Below are positions 6,228-12,806 of a stretch of DNA of 13,920 nucleotides, piece by piece. The DNA comes from Armatimonadota bacterium (lineage in GTDB: Bacteria > Armatimonadota > UBA10988 > DTZQ01). Below the pieces are notes generated by a model, which was not told the DNA's origin, searched no databases, and was given only the letters and a program-made list of their open reading frames with translations. The DNA lies in assembly GCA_012961305.1 (NCBI GenBank), contig DTZQ01000329.1:1-13920 (forward strand), given 5' to 3'. The translations under genes were made by a program, and so were the position numbers. Positions within the stretch are counted from its first letter, which is position 1; every line of letters begins with the position of its first letter.

Positions 6228-7723
6228 GGTGCACCTCTCCTTGGCTCCAAACTGACGACGACTGCGAGGCCGTGGGCGGCCAAAGCAGTAGTGCACTGGC
6301 GAAGGCGTTCTGCATCCTCAGCAGACAAAACCAAATCTCCCCCCAAGCGACCAGCGGCCTTCACCACCCGTAACACTATGGGCTGAGCCCACACAGCCCG
6401 CACGGCCTGTTGGGCCTCTTCTAAAGAGGCAAAGTAGCGAGCCACCCCGGCCGGTGCAGGACGGGCCTGAGCCAGGGCGGCCAAATCATAAATGACTTCT
6501 CCACGGGGATGCAACAGCCGAGGGAACAGACAGGGACGAACTTCTACCCCTCTGGCATCCAAAATCACTGCCTCCGCTGCCGAGCCCTGGGCAGGTGGTA
6601 GGGGAACCGCCGAGGAGAGGAGGGCCGTAAGATTCGGCCACTTGTACAGGGGCAGGGACAGGACTACTTCCCAACTCCCATCCGGCTGCTGACGCTGGCT
6701 CCTGACGGTGAAGTCGCGCAGGAAGGCCTCGAAGCGTTGGACACCTGGGGCCGGAACTTGAGCCGGGCCCAAAGTCCGCTCGCTGTTCAGGCGAACCTGC
6801 TGGGCGACTGCGACCAGATTGCGTTGGGCTACCGTGAAGGCCACCCGGCGAGCCAAAAGTCCGGCCCGCGCAGGTGGAGCCGTGGCTGGAGCCCGGCCCT
6901 GGCCCCGAGCCAGCAGGAGACCGTGGGTCCAGTCAATCTGTCCAGCCCATTGGGGCACTTCCTCCACGACTGCCTGAGCCTTGCGAGGAGCCTGGGGCGG
7001 AACCACCTGGGCCGGCAGGGAAACAGCGACCGGCGGCTGGGGACCTACGGGCGATGTAGGAGGGACTGCAGTGGCGGGAGGCTTTGGTGGGATAGCAGCC
7101 GACGGAGGGGGCGCAACGAGAACAGAGGGGGATACGGAGGGAGAAAGGGAAGGCGTCACAGGCGCCGGCGGTGAACTGGGCGGAGGGGCGATGGGTGAAA
7201 CGGGGGACGGGGCCAAGGTCGGCGCGGGCGAGGGAGGGGCAGGGCGAGCGGCTACGGCCTGTTCCCACTGTTCTGGAGTGGTGTTCAGGTACACCACTGT
7301 ACCTTTAGGTTGTGGAGAGGGAGGAGTTTGTTTTGGGGGGGGAACGACGGAAGGAAAGGAGCCGGCGGGAGGAGCCGGGGGGGTCGAACGGGAACCGCCC
7401 AGCAACAGCGGGAAAGGCAGACTGGAAGCGGCCTCGGGATGGAGTTTCAGGTATGAAGCCCAGGCCTCTACGGCCTCAGCCGTCCGGCCCTGCTGCAGCA
7501 ACACCCAGCACAGGTTGTAATAAGCCGGAACCAGTTCCGGGTCCAATTCCAGGCATTTCCGATAGGCCAGAGCGGCAGCCTCCCAGTTTTCCTGAGCCAA
7601 CAGGGTATTGCCGAAATTGTACAGGCCCAGGGCCTGCATCTTCTCGGCCTCCAAGGCGGCCTGAACCGTAGTTCCAGACAGGCAGAGCAAAATTATCCCC
7701 ACTAACAGGTATTTTCCCTTCAT
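6224..7723 (-). CDS. Exported TPR / proline-rich / LPP20-like protein
   Basis: This 499-residue protein has a signal peptide (residues 1-22, ending VQAA). Two to three TPR-type helices follow (about 28-98: YNFGNTLLAQENWEAAALAYRKCLELDPE, then AYYNLCWVLLQQGRTAEAVEAW), and then a long Pro/Ser/Ala-rich linker (about 112-250). The C-terminal part (258-499) carries features I associate with LPP20/FlgO-like lipoprotein domains: IDWTHGLLLARGQGRAP, an Ala-rich helix with RRVAFTVAQRNLVAVA, and AVILDARGVEVRPCLFPRLLHPRGEVIYD (386-412). Such domains sit in the cell envelope; their biochemical role is poorly defined. There is no lipobox cysteine at the signal cleavage region, although C14 lies within the hydrophobic core. 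It starts 3 bp after the end of the broken nucleotidyltransferase and overlaps the esterase start by 4 bp (ATGA). The linker contains an 8-C/4-A homopolymer at 7331-7342. Confidence 0.8.
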   Translation of the reverse strand: MKGKYLLVGIILLCLSGTTVQAALEAEKMQALGLYNFGNTLLAQENWEAAALAYRKCLELDPELVPAYYNLCWVLLQQGRTAEAVEAWASYLKLHPEAASSLPFPLLLGGSRSTPPAPPAGSFPSVVPPPKQTPPSPQPKGTVVYLNTTPEQWEQAVAARPAPPSPAPTLAPSPVSPIAPPPSSPPAPVTPSLSPSVSPSVLVAPPPSAAIPPKPPATAVPPTSPVGPQPPVAVSLPAQVVPPQAPRKAQAVVEEVPQWAGQIDWTHGLLLARGQGRAPATAPPARAGLLARRVAFTVAQRNLVAVAQQVRLNSERTLGPAQVPAPGVQRFEAFLRDFTVRSQRQQPDGSWEVVLSLPLYKWPNLTALLSSAVPLPPAQGSAAEAVILDARGVEVRPCLFPRLLHPRGEVIYDLAALAQARPAPAGVARYFASLEEAQQAVRAVWAQPIVLRVVKAAGRLGGDLVLSAEDAERLRQCTTALAAHGLAVVVSLEPRRGAP

Positions 7724-7726
7724 GGG

Positions 7727-7971
7727 TTAGGCCCTCCTCAGGTACTCCCATCCCCAGCGGCGGAACTTGGCATCGTCATAGAAGCGGCGGCAGGCGTAAG
7801 AGCGAAACTGGTGAAAAGTAGAAGGCGGGCGAAGGGTGTGCACCGCCAGGTCCAAGTCGCTGCCCGGAGGGGAAAATTCTCTGGCATAGGAGCCAAACAG
7901 CACGATGAGGGCCAGTTCATAACGCTCGGCAACTCTGTCAACTTCCCTTTGTCTGCTTCCGTAAGGGACAT
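7727..7971 (-). pseudogene. Frameshifted small nucleotidyltransferase
   Basis: A good ribosome binding site (AGGAGG, 7978-7983) precedes ATG at 7971 (or ATG 7977, overlapping the aldehyde dehydrogenase stop as ATGA). Translation begins MSLTEADKGK, a plausible start for minimal nucleotidyltransferases. The family signature, however, lies in another frame: VDRVAERYELALIVLFGSYA, then REFSPPGSDLDLAV, i.e. the GS-x10-DxD active-site motif of the polymerase-beta/MNT fold. That frame runs to TAA at 7727-7729 and has no ATG, GTG or TTG after its preceding in-frame stop. A one-base loss (or two-base gain) near 7941-7950 (AAAGGGAAGT on the coding strand) would restore about 80 residues. The usual third carboxylate after DxD is not evident and the C-terminus (FRRWGWEYLRRA) is short. 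It may be a real pseudogene, a sequencing or assembly error, or an unusual expression mode. It sits in the operon between the dehydrogenase and the TPR gene. Confidence 0.6.
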
Positions 7972-7973
7972 TA

Positions 7974-9419
7974 TCATCCTCCTATATCCCAGCAAATGGT
8001 CTTCAGGTCGGTCATTTCCAGCAGGGTATACTTGCCGCCCAAACGGCCTATCCCGCTACGCTTGCCTGAAGCCCCGCCGAAAGGAAGGTGCAACTCCCAG
8101 TACAGGGTACTGTCGTTGATGTTAACAATGCCCGTCTGCAAACGCTCCGCAAAGTAGAAGGCCCGGCGGGCACTCTCGGTGAACACGGCGGACACCAAGC
8201 CCAGCGGGTTGTCGTTGGCCAGACGCAGCAGTTCCTCATCGCTGCTTGCCGCGGTCACCGGGGCCACGGGGCCGAAACTTTCCTCTTGGAACAGGGCACT
8301 GTCCCGCGGCACCTTGTCCACCACGGTGGGCTGATAGAACAAATCGCTCCCATATTCCGGCGCCCGCCGACCGCCGTAGAGGAGGGTGGCTCCCTTCTCC
8401 TGGGCGTCCCGCAGGTGGCGGTCCATTTTTTGCGCCGTAGGCTCGTTGTTGAGGGGGCCCATGGTCGTGTTTTCGTCGAAGGGGTCACCCAACCGCACCT
8501 TTTGGGCTGCACTGACCAGCAATTGTACCACCTCCTCATGCACCCGCTCGTGTACCAGAATGCGCTCTGTGGCGCAGCAAATCTGACCAGCATTGAGGAA
8601 ACAGCCCTCCGCGGTAACCTGGACTGCTCGTTCCAAGTCGGCGTCCTCTAAGATAATCGTAGGGCCATTGCCGCCCAGTTCCAAAAGCAGCGGTTTGCCG
8701 GCTGCCCGTCGGGCGATGTGCTCGCCGGTAGCGCTGCTGCCGGTGAACCCCACCGCATCGGTGCCCGGATGGGCCACGATTTCGTCCCCCACCACGGGGC
8801 CGGGGCCGGTCACCAGGTTCACCACTCCCGGGGGCACCTCGGCCTCCTCCAAGCATTCCACCATTTTCACCGCCACTGCGGAAGTAGTAGGCGCGGGCAC
8901 CCAAACGATGGCATTGCCGGCCGCCAGTCCGGGAGCGAGGTATTCAATGGGAATGTTCAGAGGAAAGTTCCAGGGGGTAATGATAGCGTACACTCCCCGG
9001 GGCTGGCGGATGGTGAACACGCGCTTGTGCGGGTCCTCGACTGGGATAAAGGAGGTCTCCAACCATTTAATGTGCTCGGCCGCATTGCGCCATCCCTCAG
9101 CGGCCTTACGAACCTCAAACTGGGCTTCAGTGTGATAGGGCTTGCCCTGGTCGAGGGTCAAGATGCGGGCCAGTTCCTCCCGCCTTTTCTCCATCACCTC
9201 GGCAATGCGTTCACAGAGCCGAGCCCGCTCCCACACGGGCATTTCGGCAATGCGGTGCTTGTTTTCATTGGCCGCAGCTACGGCTCGCCGGGCATCCTCC
9301 CGCGTGCCCTCAGGCAAATGGGCAATGACTTCGCCCGTGGCAGGATTGCGAGCGGCAAAGGTTTTCCCACTTTCGCTCTCTACCCATTGACCATTGATGT
9401 ACATTTTTAACTCTAACAT
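7974..9419 (-). CDS. NAD(P)-dependent aldehyde dehydrogenase
   Basis: This 481-residue cytoplasmic enzyme is a full-length member of the aldehyde dehydrogenase superfamily (PF00171), which oxidises an aldehyde to its carboxylate. Visible landmarks are the oxyanion asparagine in ITPWNFPLN (N151), GFTGSSATGEHI in the cofactor fold (224-235), the general base in LELGG (E247), the catalytic thiol in FLNAGQICC (C281) and EESFGPV (379-385). Two positions differ from the common pattern: the cofactor-contacting lysine of 'KPA' is valine (WVPAPTTS, V174), and GGK(S/N)P reads GGNGP. The aldehyde substrate cannot be named; the sequence resembles the lactaldehyde/succinate-semialdehyde/aryl-aldehyde branches. 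GGGAG lies 7 nt before the ATG. An in-frame ATG five codons later (MYING) is a possible alternative start. Its stop overlaps the start region of the broken nucleotidyltransferase. The context of ABC import genes suggests catabolism of an imported compound. Confidence 0.92.
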   Translation of the reverse strand: MLELKMYINGQWVESESGKTFAARNPATGEVIAHLPEGTREDARRAVAAANENKHRIAEMPVWERARLCERIAEVMEKRREELARILTLDQGKPYHTEAQFEVRKAAEGWRNAAEHIKWLETSFIPVEDPHKRVFTIRQPRGVYAIITPWNFPLNIPIEYLAPGLAAGNAIVWVPAPTTSAVAVKMVECLEEAEVPPGVVNLVTGPGPVVGDEIVAHPGTDAVGFTGSSATGEHIARRAAGKPLLLELGGNGPTIILEDADLERAVQVTAEGCFLNAGQICCATERILVHERVHEEVVQLLVSAAQKVRLGDPFDENTTMGPLNNEPTAQKMDRHLRDAQEKGATLLYGGRRAPEYGSDLFYQPTVVDKVPRDSALFQEESFGPVAPVTAASSDEELLRLANDNPLGLVSAVFTESARRAFYFAERLQTGIVNINDSTLYWELHLPFGGASGKRSGIGRLGGKYTLLEMTDLKTICWDIGG

Positions 9420-9430
9420 AGTCCTTCTCC

Positions 9431-9446
9431 CTGCCTAACTGCCTAA
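9431..9446. repeat. Tandem octamer (two copies)
   Basis: CTGCCTAA is present twice head-to-tail at 9431-9438 and 9439-9446 (TTAGGCAG on the coding strand). It spans the stop codon of the ABC ATPase and the gap before the aldehyde dehydrogenase. It looks like a small slippage duplication that lengthened the intergenic gap. Confidence 0.6.
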
Positions 9447-10519
9447 TCCACCAACAGGACTACATCCTGCGGACCGACTTCGACGGCTACCGCGCCCCCA
9501 ATTTCCCAGAGGGAGTCGCCTGGATGATAACGAACGGCCTTTGCGGGCCAAACATCGGCAACCGTCAGGTAACACTCTTCGGTCTGACCGCGGTAGGTCA
9601 CCTGCTCCAAGCGGGCTGGAAAGCGGTTGACTGCCTCACTGGGATGGCCGGACCGTTGGAGGGTCAGGGCTTCGGGACGAATACAACAGGTTACGCCTTG
9701 ACCGGCGCGGAGAGCCGGGGGCGCTTTCCGCACCCACAGGGGGCCGATAGCCGTGTCTACTTGGCATTCTCCATTGCTGACCTGCTCTACTTTTCCCTCG
9801 AGGAAGTTGGCCTCGCCAATGAACCCGGCGACAAACCGGTTGGCCGGGCGGAGGTAGACCTCTCGGGGCGTGCCAATTTGCTCAATGTGTCCGGCGTTCA
9901 TGACGGCCAGCCGGTCGGCCAGGGAAAGAGCCTCCTCTTGGTCGTGGGTAACGTACAGGGCGGTAACCCCGGTGGCCGCGTGGAGGCGTTTGATTTCCCC
10001 GCGCATTTCCAGGCGGAGTTTGGCATCCAAATTGGACAGGGGTTCATCCAAGAGCAACACGTCCGGTTCGATGACCAAAGCCCGAGCCAGGGCTACCCGC
10101 TGCTGCTGTCCGCCGGAGAGTTGGTTGGGATTCTGGTCCGCATATTCGGCTAAATGTACGGTCTCCAGGGCAGCCATTACCCGGCGCCGGCGTTCTGCGG
10201 GGGAAAACCGTCGCAACCGAAGGCCATATTCAACGTTTTCGTACACCGTCAAATGCGGCCACAGAGCGTAGTTCTGAAAGACCATGCCCGTATTGCGGGC
10301 GTAGGGCGGCACCTGGTTCATTGGGCGGTCATTGAACCGCACCGTTCCCGTGTCAGGCCGATAGAAGCCGGCCACAATTCGCAGACAAGTAGTCTTACCA
10401 CAACCCGACGGCCCCAGGAGGAAAAACAACTCACCCTCCCTAATGTGCAGGGTTACATCATCTACGGCCCGCACTGGGCCGAAGTATTTGCTGACGTGTT
10501 CTAAAGTGACACAGACCAT
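9443..10519 (-). CDS. ABC importer ATPase (PotA/FbpC/UgpC type)
   Basis: This 358-residue protein is the cytoplasmic ATP-hydrolysing subunit of an uptake transporter. Motifs in order: Walker A GPSGCGKT (36-43), Q-loop Q82 (VFQNYALWPHLTVYEN), signature LSGGQQQR (134-141), Walker B VLLLDEP (154-160) with D-loop SNLDAK, and H-loop H192 (VTHDQEEAL). The C-terminal 130 residues or so (230-358) form a TOBE-type domain (FIGEANFLEG, IRPEAL, RGQTEE) typical of importers for Fe3+, polyamines, sugars or other small organics. It lies 10 bp after the solute-binding protein gene, with AAGGG as ribosome binding site, so the two form a transport pair. No permease gene is present in this window. The substrate cannot be decided from the sequence. 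Confidence 0.93.
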   Translation of the reverse strand: MVCVTLEHVSKYFGPVRAVDDVTLHIREGELFFLLGPSGCGKTTCLRIVAGFYRPDTGTVRFNDRPMNQVPPYARNTGMVFQNYALWPHLTVYENVEYGLRLRRFSPAERRRRVMAALETVHLAEYADQNPNQLSGGQQQRVALARALVIEPDVLLLDEPLSNLDAKLRLEMRGEIKRLHAATGVTALYVTHDQEEALSLADRLAVMNAGHIEQIGTPREVYLRPANRFVAGFIGEANFLEGKVEQVSNGECQVDTAIGPLWVRKAPPALRAGQGVTCCIRPEALTLQRSGHPSEAVNRFPARLEQVTYRGQTEECYLTVADVWPAKAVRYHPGDSLWEIGGAVAVEVGPQDVVLLVD

Positions 10520-10529
10520 GACCCACCCT

Positions 10530-11996
10530 TCAGGTTAGGATTTGCCGTCTAAATCGGCGTTTTACCAAACGCATCCCACTACGTCCCGCTTGCACTCCCA
10601 GGTGGAGCAACAAAATCAGCACCACCAAGGGCACTGCCCACCGGGCTGTCCGAGACCACCAGTAGGCAAGCCCATAGTTCCCTCCCGCCAAGCGGTAGGC
10701 ATCCCGGTACTTCTCCTTGGCAAAGGCTACCCACCGGGAAATGGTGGCCTGTCGCCGAGTCTGGTCCTGCCAAACCTTACGGGCCAGGCGTAACGCTTCC
10801 TCTTCCGACAAAGGCGGTTCCACCAGGCGGGCCAGGGCTTCGGCGGGCATTCCGGCGGCGATAATTTGCTTCCAGGCCCGCTGCAAATCAGCGTGGGTGT
10901 CAATGATAAGGGCTCCTAAGAGGTCGTTCACCAGACCCCAACGGGTACTGCCCTTCTCCGGGTCGTAGGGGAGGGCCCTGGCGACAGTGAAGGGATTTTG
11001 GGGCACGGTGACCCGCTCTCCCAGTTCAGGATACAGGGCAGGGAGGACACTCATGCGGTTGAGCAGGTAAGAACGCGGCCCCTCTGGGTCGCCTGGGGAG
11101 AGCATCCAGAGGCGTTGTCCGGCCGGGGAGAGGGCGAAACAGAGGAAACGCTCCGCCGTTTCTTGGTGGGGGGCTCCTTTAAGGATGGCGATGGCATCAG
11201 GATTGATGACTGTTTGCCCTTCGGGGAAAACAAAGCCTACCACTTCCCGGCCTGCGTGGGCTATTTCCGCCAACCCGTAAATGTCAATGGCCAAAGCACA
11301 GGCGATTTCTCCCCTGGCCACATCTTTAATGGGTTGGCTACTGCTACGGGGAAAGGTGCGGATGTTAGCCCCCAAGCGCGTAAGAAGAGCCAATCCTTCC
11401 TCCCACCCATAGGCCTGGAGTATAATTTCGTAAATCATGTGCGTACTGCCGCTTTGACGGGGGTCTCCAGAGCCCACCCAGGTGTAGAACCCCGGCCGGG
11501 TCAAATCGGTCCAGGTCTGGGGCGGGGAGAGGCCCAGGCGAGCCAGTACGCCTTTGTTGTAGGAGATGCCAAAACCGGAAAGAGCCGTTCCGTACCAGCG
11601 GTACTGAGGGTCGTACATGGGCAAGCCAAAGTAGTCGGAAGGAATTGAGGCCAAGAGGTCGTTGGGCAAACGATAGGGTTGCAACACTCCCCTTTCAGCC
11701 AAGTCCAGATAGGGGTCAATCCCCCCACCCCAAAATATATCTATGCCAATGCTGTCCGCCTTGCTGAACTCAGAAAGGATGTATCTCTGAATGGCTGAAG
11801 TGCCTCCCAAATCCAGCCATTCGACGGTCACCGGTTCGCCATATTGCTGCTCGTGCCAGGCACTAAACGCCGCGGTGTACTCCCGGCGAATACCCTCCCA
11901 GTGGGGAGAGACAATAACCAACTGGGCTTCCCCACCGGCCCGGGCCATTCCCAGACTCAGCCCTATGGCTACCCACCCGGCCTTGCTAACTCGCAT
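10530..11996 (-). CDS. ABC solute-binding protein with C-terminal membrane anchor
   Basis: This 488-residue protein has a short signal peptide (residues 1-24, ending ARAGGEA) and a family-1 extracellular solute-binding fold: LVIVSPHWEGIRREYTAAFSAWH (26-48), IDIFWGGG (85-92), GFGISYNKGVLARLGL (141-156), PQTWTDL (159-165), an IDIYG segment (237-241), INPDAIAILKGAPHQETAERFLCFALS (264-290). It resembles ferric-iron/thiamine/2-aminoethylphosphonate-type binding proteins. Unusually, after about 100 further residues it ends with a hydrophobic segment (WAVPLVVLILLLHLGVQAG, about 453-471) and a basic tail (RLVKRRFRR), a predicted single C-terminal transmembrane anchor. It heads the six-gene minus-strand unit and is followed by the ATPase gene after 10 bp. 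The ribosome binding site is weak (AGGGG about 9-10 nt upstream). The start is supported by the signal peptide. The promoter is at 12121-12149. Confidence 0.88.
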   Translation of the reverse strand: MRVSKAGWVAIGLSLGMARAGGEAQLVIVSPHWEGIRREYTAAFSAWHEQQYGEPVTVEWLDLGGTSAIQRYILSEFSKADSIGIDIFWGGGIDPYLDLAERGVLQPYRLPNDLLASIPSDYFGLPMYDPQYRWYGTALSGFGISYNKGVLARLGLSPPQTWTDLTRPGFYTWVGSGDPRQSGSTHMIYEIILQAYGWEEGLALLTRLGANIRTFPRSSSQPIKDVARGEIACALAIDIYGLAEIAHAGREVVGFVFPEGQTVINPDAIAILKGAPHQETAERFLCFALSPAGQRLWMLSPGDPEGPRSYLLNRMSVLPALYPELGERVTVPQNPFTVARALPYDPEKGSTRWGLVNDLLGALIIDTHADLQRAWKQIIAAGMPAEALARLVEPPLSEEEALRLARKVWQDQTRRQATISRWVAFAKEKYRDAYRLAGGNYGLAYWWSRTARWAVPLVVLILLLHLGVQAGRSGMRLVKRRFRRQILT

Positions 11997-12120
11997 CAGG
12001 TTTGGCCCCTGCCCACTTCCGAATTCCCTCTCCCGGAGTCGCTACCCCAGCCCTCCTCTTGGCTTAACAGGTGGCCGGAGCAGTCTACAGGCGCGACCAG
12101 AAGGAAGTTGGCTGGAATTG

Positions 12121-12149
12121 AGTGTAACACAAAGGAGAAAAATCGTCAA
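12121..12149 (-). promoter_or_regulatory. Promoter of the six-gene minus-strand unit
   Basis: On the minus strand TTGACG (12144-12149, 5/6) is followed after exactly 17 bp by TACACT (12121-12126, 4/6). The start point would be near 12114, leaving a leader of about 118 nt before the solute-binding protein ATG. The leader is GC-rich with short dyads, but I see no recognisable riboswitch. Confidence 0.5.
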
Positions 12150-12158
12150 GGGGGAATT

Positions 12159-12187
12159 TTGACAAACTGTTTGAGATGTGATATAAT
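12159..12187 (+). promoter_or_regulatory. Perfect sigma70-type promoter
   Basis: TTGACA (12159-12164), a 17-bp spacer and TATAAT (12182-12187) match the housekeeping consensus at every hexamer base. Transcription should start near 12194 and give a leader of about 33 nt before the ATG at 12228. Its -35 lies 9 bp from the -35 of the divergent minus-strand promoter, so polymerases or a shared regulator could interfere or couple the two. Strong constitutive expression is inferred. Confidence 0.8.
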
Positions 12188-12227
12188 TGTGTAAGTATTT
12201 CCGACGCTCATGAGGGAGGTAAAGGTC

Positions 12228-12806
12228 ATGCGACGGCTGGAGAAATTGATTCTGCTGATGGCCGCCTTAGCCATTATTGCCTTTGCTAACTACCGGGCGT
12301 TTGTGCGCTCCTCGGTTATTGCCAAAACTTGGCGCAAGCCAACGCCTACTTACCAGGCTTCCTCCTCCCCTCCCAGTGAGAAGTTGGAACCTGTTTCCCT
12401 GGAACCCATCGGCTCTGAAGAAGCCAAAGTAAAAATCGAACTGTTCCTTGAAGCAGACAATCCCTGCCATCGGGAAACTTGGGAACTGTTTACCAAACTC
12501 GCCCAGGCGGCTCCAGACCGGATTAGGCTGGAACTCTTAGATACTGGTTCCCCAGAAGGGGAGCAATTGGCTGAGCAAATCGGCTGTCAAACAGGAGTGA
12601 GGATTAACGGCCAGCAGGAGTTTGAAATTGAAGAAGGGGGAGAAAAGATTACCGTTGAACTGCATGGGCCGGTGGGCATGGGAATAGCGCCGGAAATGTT
12701 GAAGGCCGTCTTGGAGCAGGAACTGCGGAAGCAATATGGTTCTGACCTCAGCGAGGAGGAGATGGAGAAAATCTTTGCTCCCTGGGAGGAGATGGGTTTT
12801 CAATAA
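12228..12806 (+). CDS. Membrane-anchored thioredoxin-fold protein
   Basis: This is a 192-residue protein. The ATG at 12228 is preferred over that at 12210 because GAGGGAGGT (12212-12220) ends 7 nt before it. Residues 6-22 are a hydrophobic signal anchor. Residues 23-64 are a Pro/Ser/Thr-rich spacer. Residues 66-131 read as a thioredoxin-like beta-alpha-beta unit: VKIELFLEADNPCHRETWELFTKLAQ, IRLELLDTGSPEGEQLAEQIGCQTGVRINGQ. At the redox position there is a single cysteine (C80, NPCHR), not CxxC. A second cysteine (C120) lies near the end of the next helix. A charged region and helical tail follow (138-192). It is therefore unlikely to be a standard disulphide oxidoreductase; a thiol-binding or structural envelope role is possible. 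It has its own strong promoter and its 3' end overlaps the convergent deacetylase gene by 7 bp. No named family is recognised with certainty. Confidence 0.8.
   Translation: MRRLEKLILLMAALAIIAFANYRAFVRSSVIAKTWRKPTPTYQASSSPPSEKLEPVSLEPIGSEEAKVKIELFLEADNPCHRETWELFTKLAQAAPDRIRLELLDTGSPEGEQLAEQIGCQTGVRINGQQEFEIEEGGEKITVELHGPVGMGIAPEMLKAVLEQELRKQYGSDLSEEEMEKIFAPWEEMGFQ

Noticed and set aside
6981..7520. 179-codon Gly-rich frame on the plus strand
   Set aside because: The glycine richness is simply the reverse complement of the proline-rich linker of the TPR/LPP20-like gene.
7941..7950. Programmed -1 frameshift signal in the nucleotidyltransferase
   Set aside because: The AAAGGGA run is not in the X-XXY-YYZ phase needed for the starting frame, and no clear stimulatory hairpin follows, so recoding is not the preferred explanation.
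11975..12060. TPP riboswitch-like words before the solute-binding protein (GGGGTAGC, GGGAGAGGG, AACCTGATG on the minus strand)
   Set aside because: The P2 3' strand (an ACCC-type partner for GGGGT) and the second stem with the TAAT...GCG core are absent, and the CCTGATG includes the start codon of a normal signal peptide. The resemblance is superficial.
12210..12227. Upstream ATG (12210) as start of the thioredoxin-fold protein
   Set aside because: The GAGGGAGGT motif would then lie inside the coding region, and no ribosome binding site precedes 12210.
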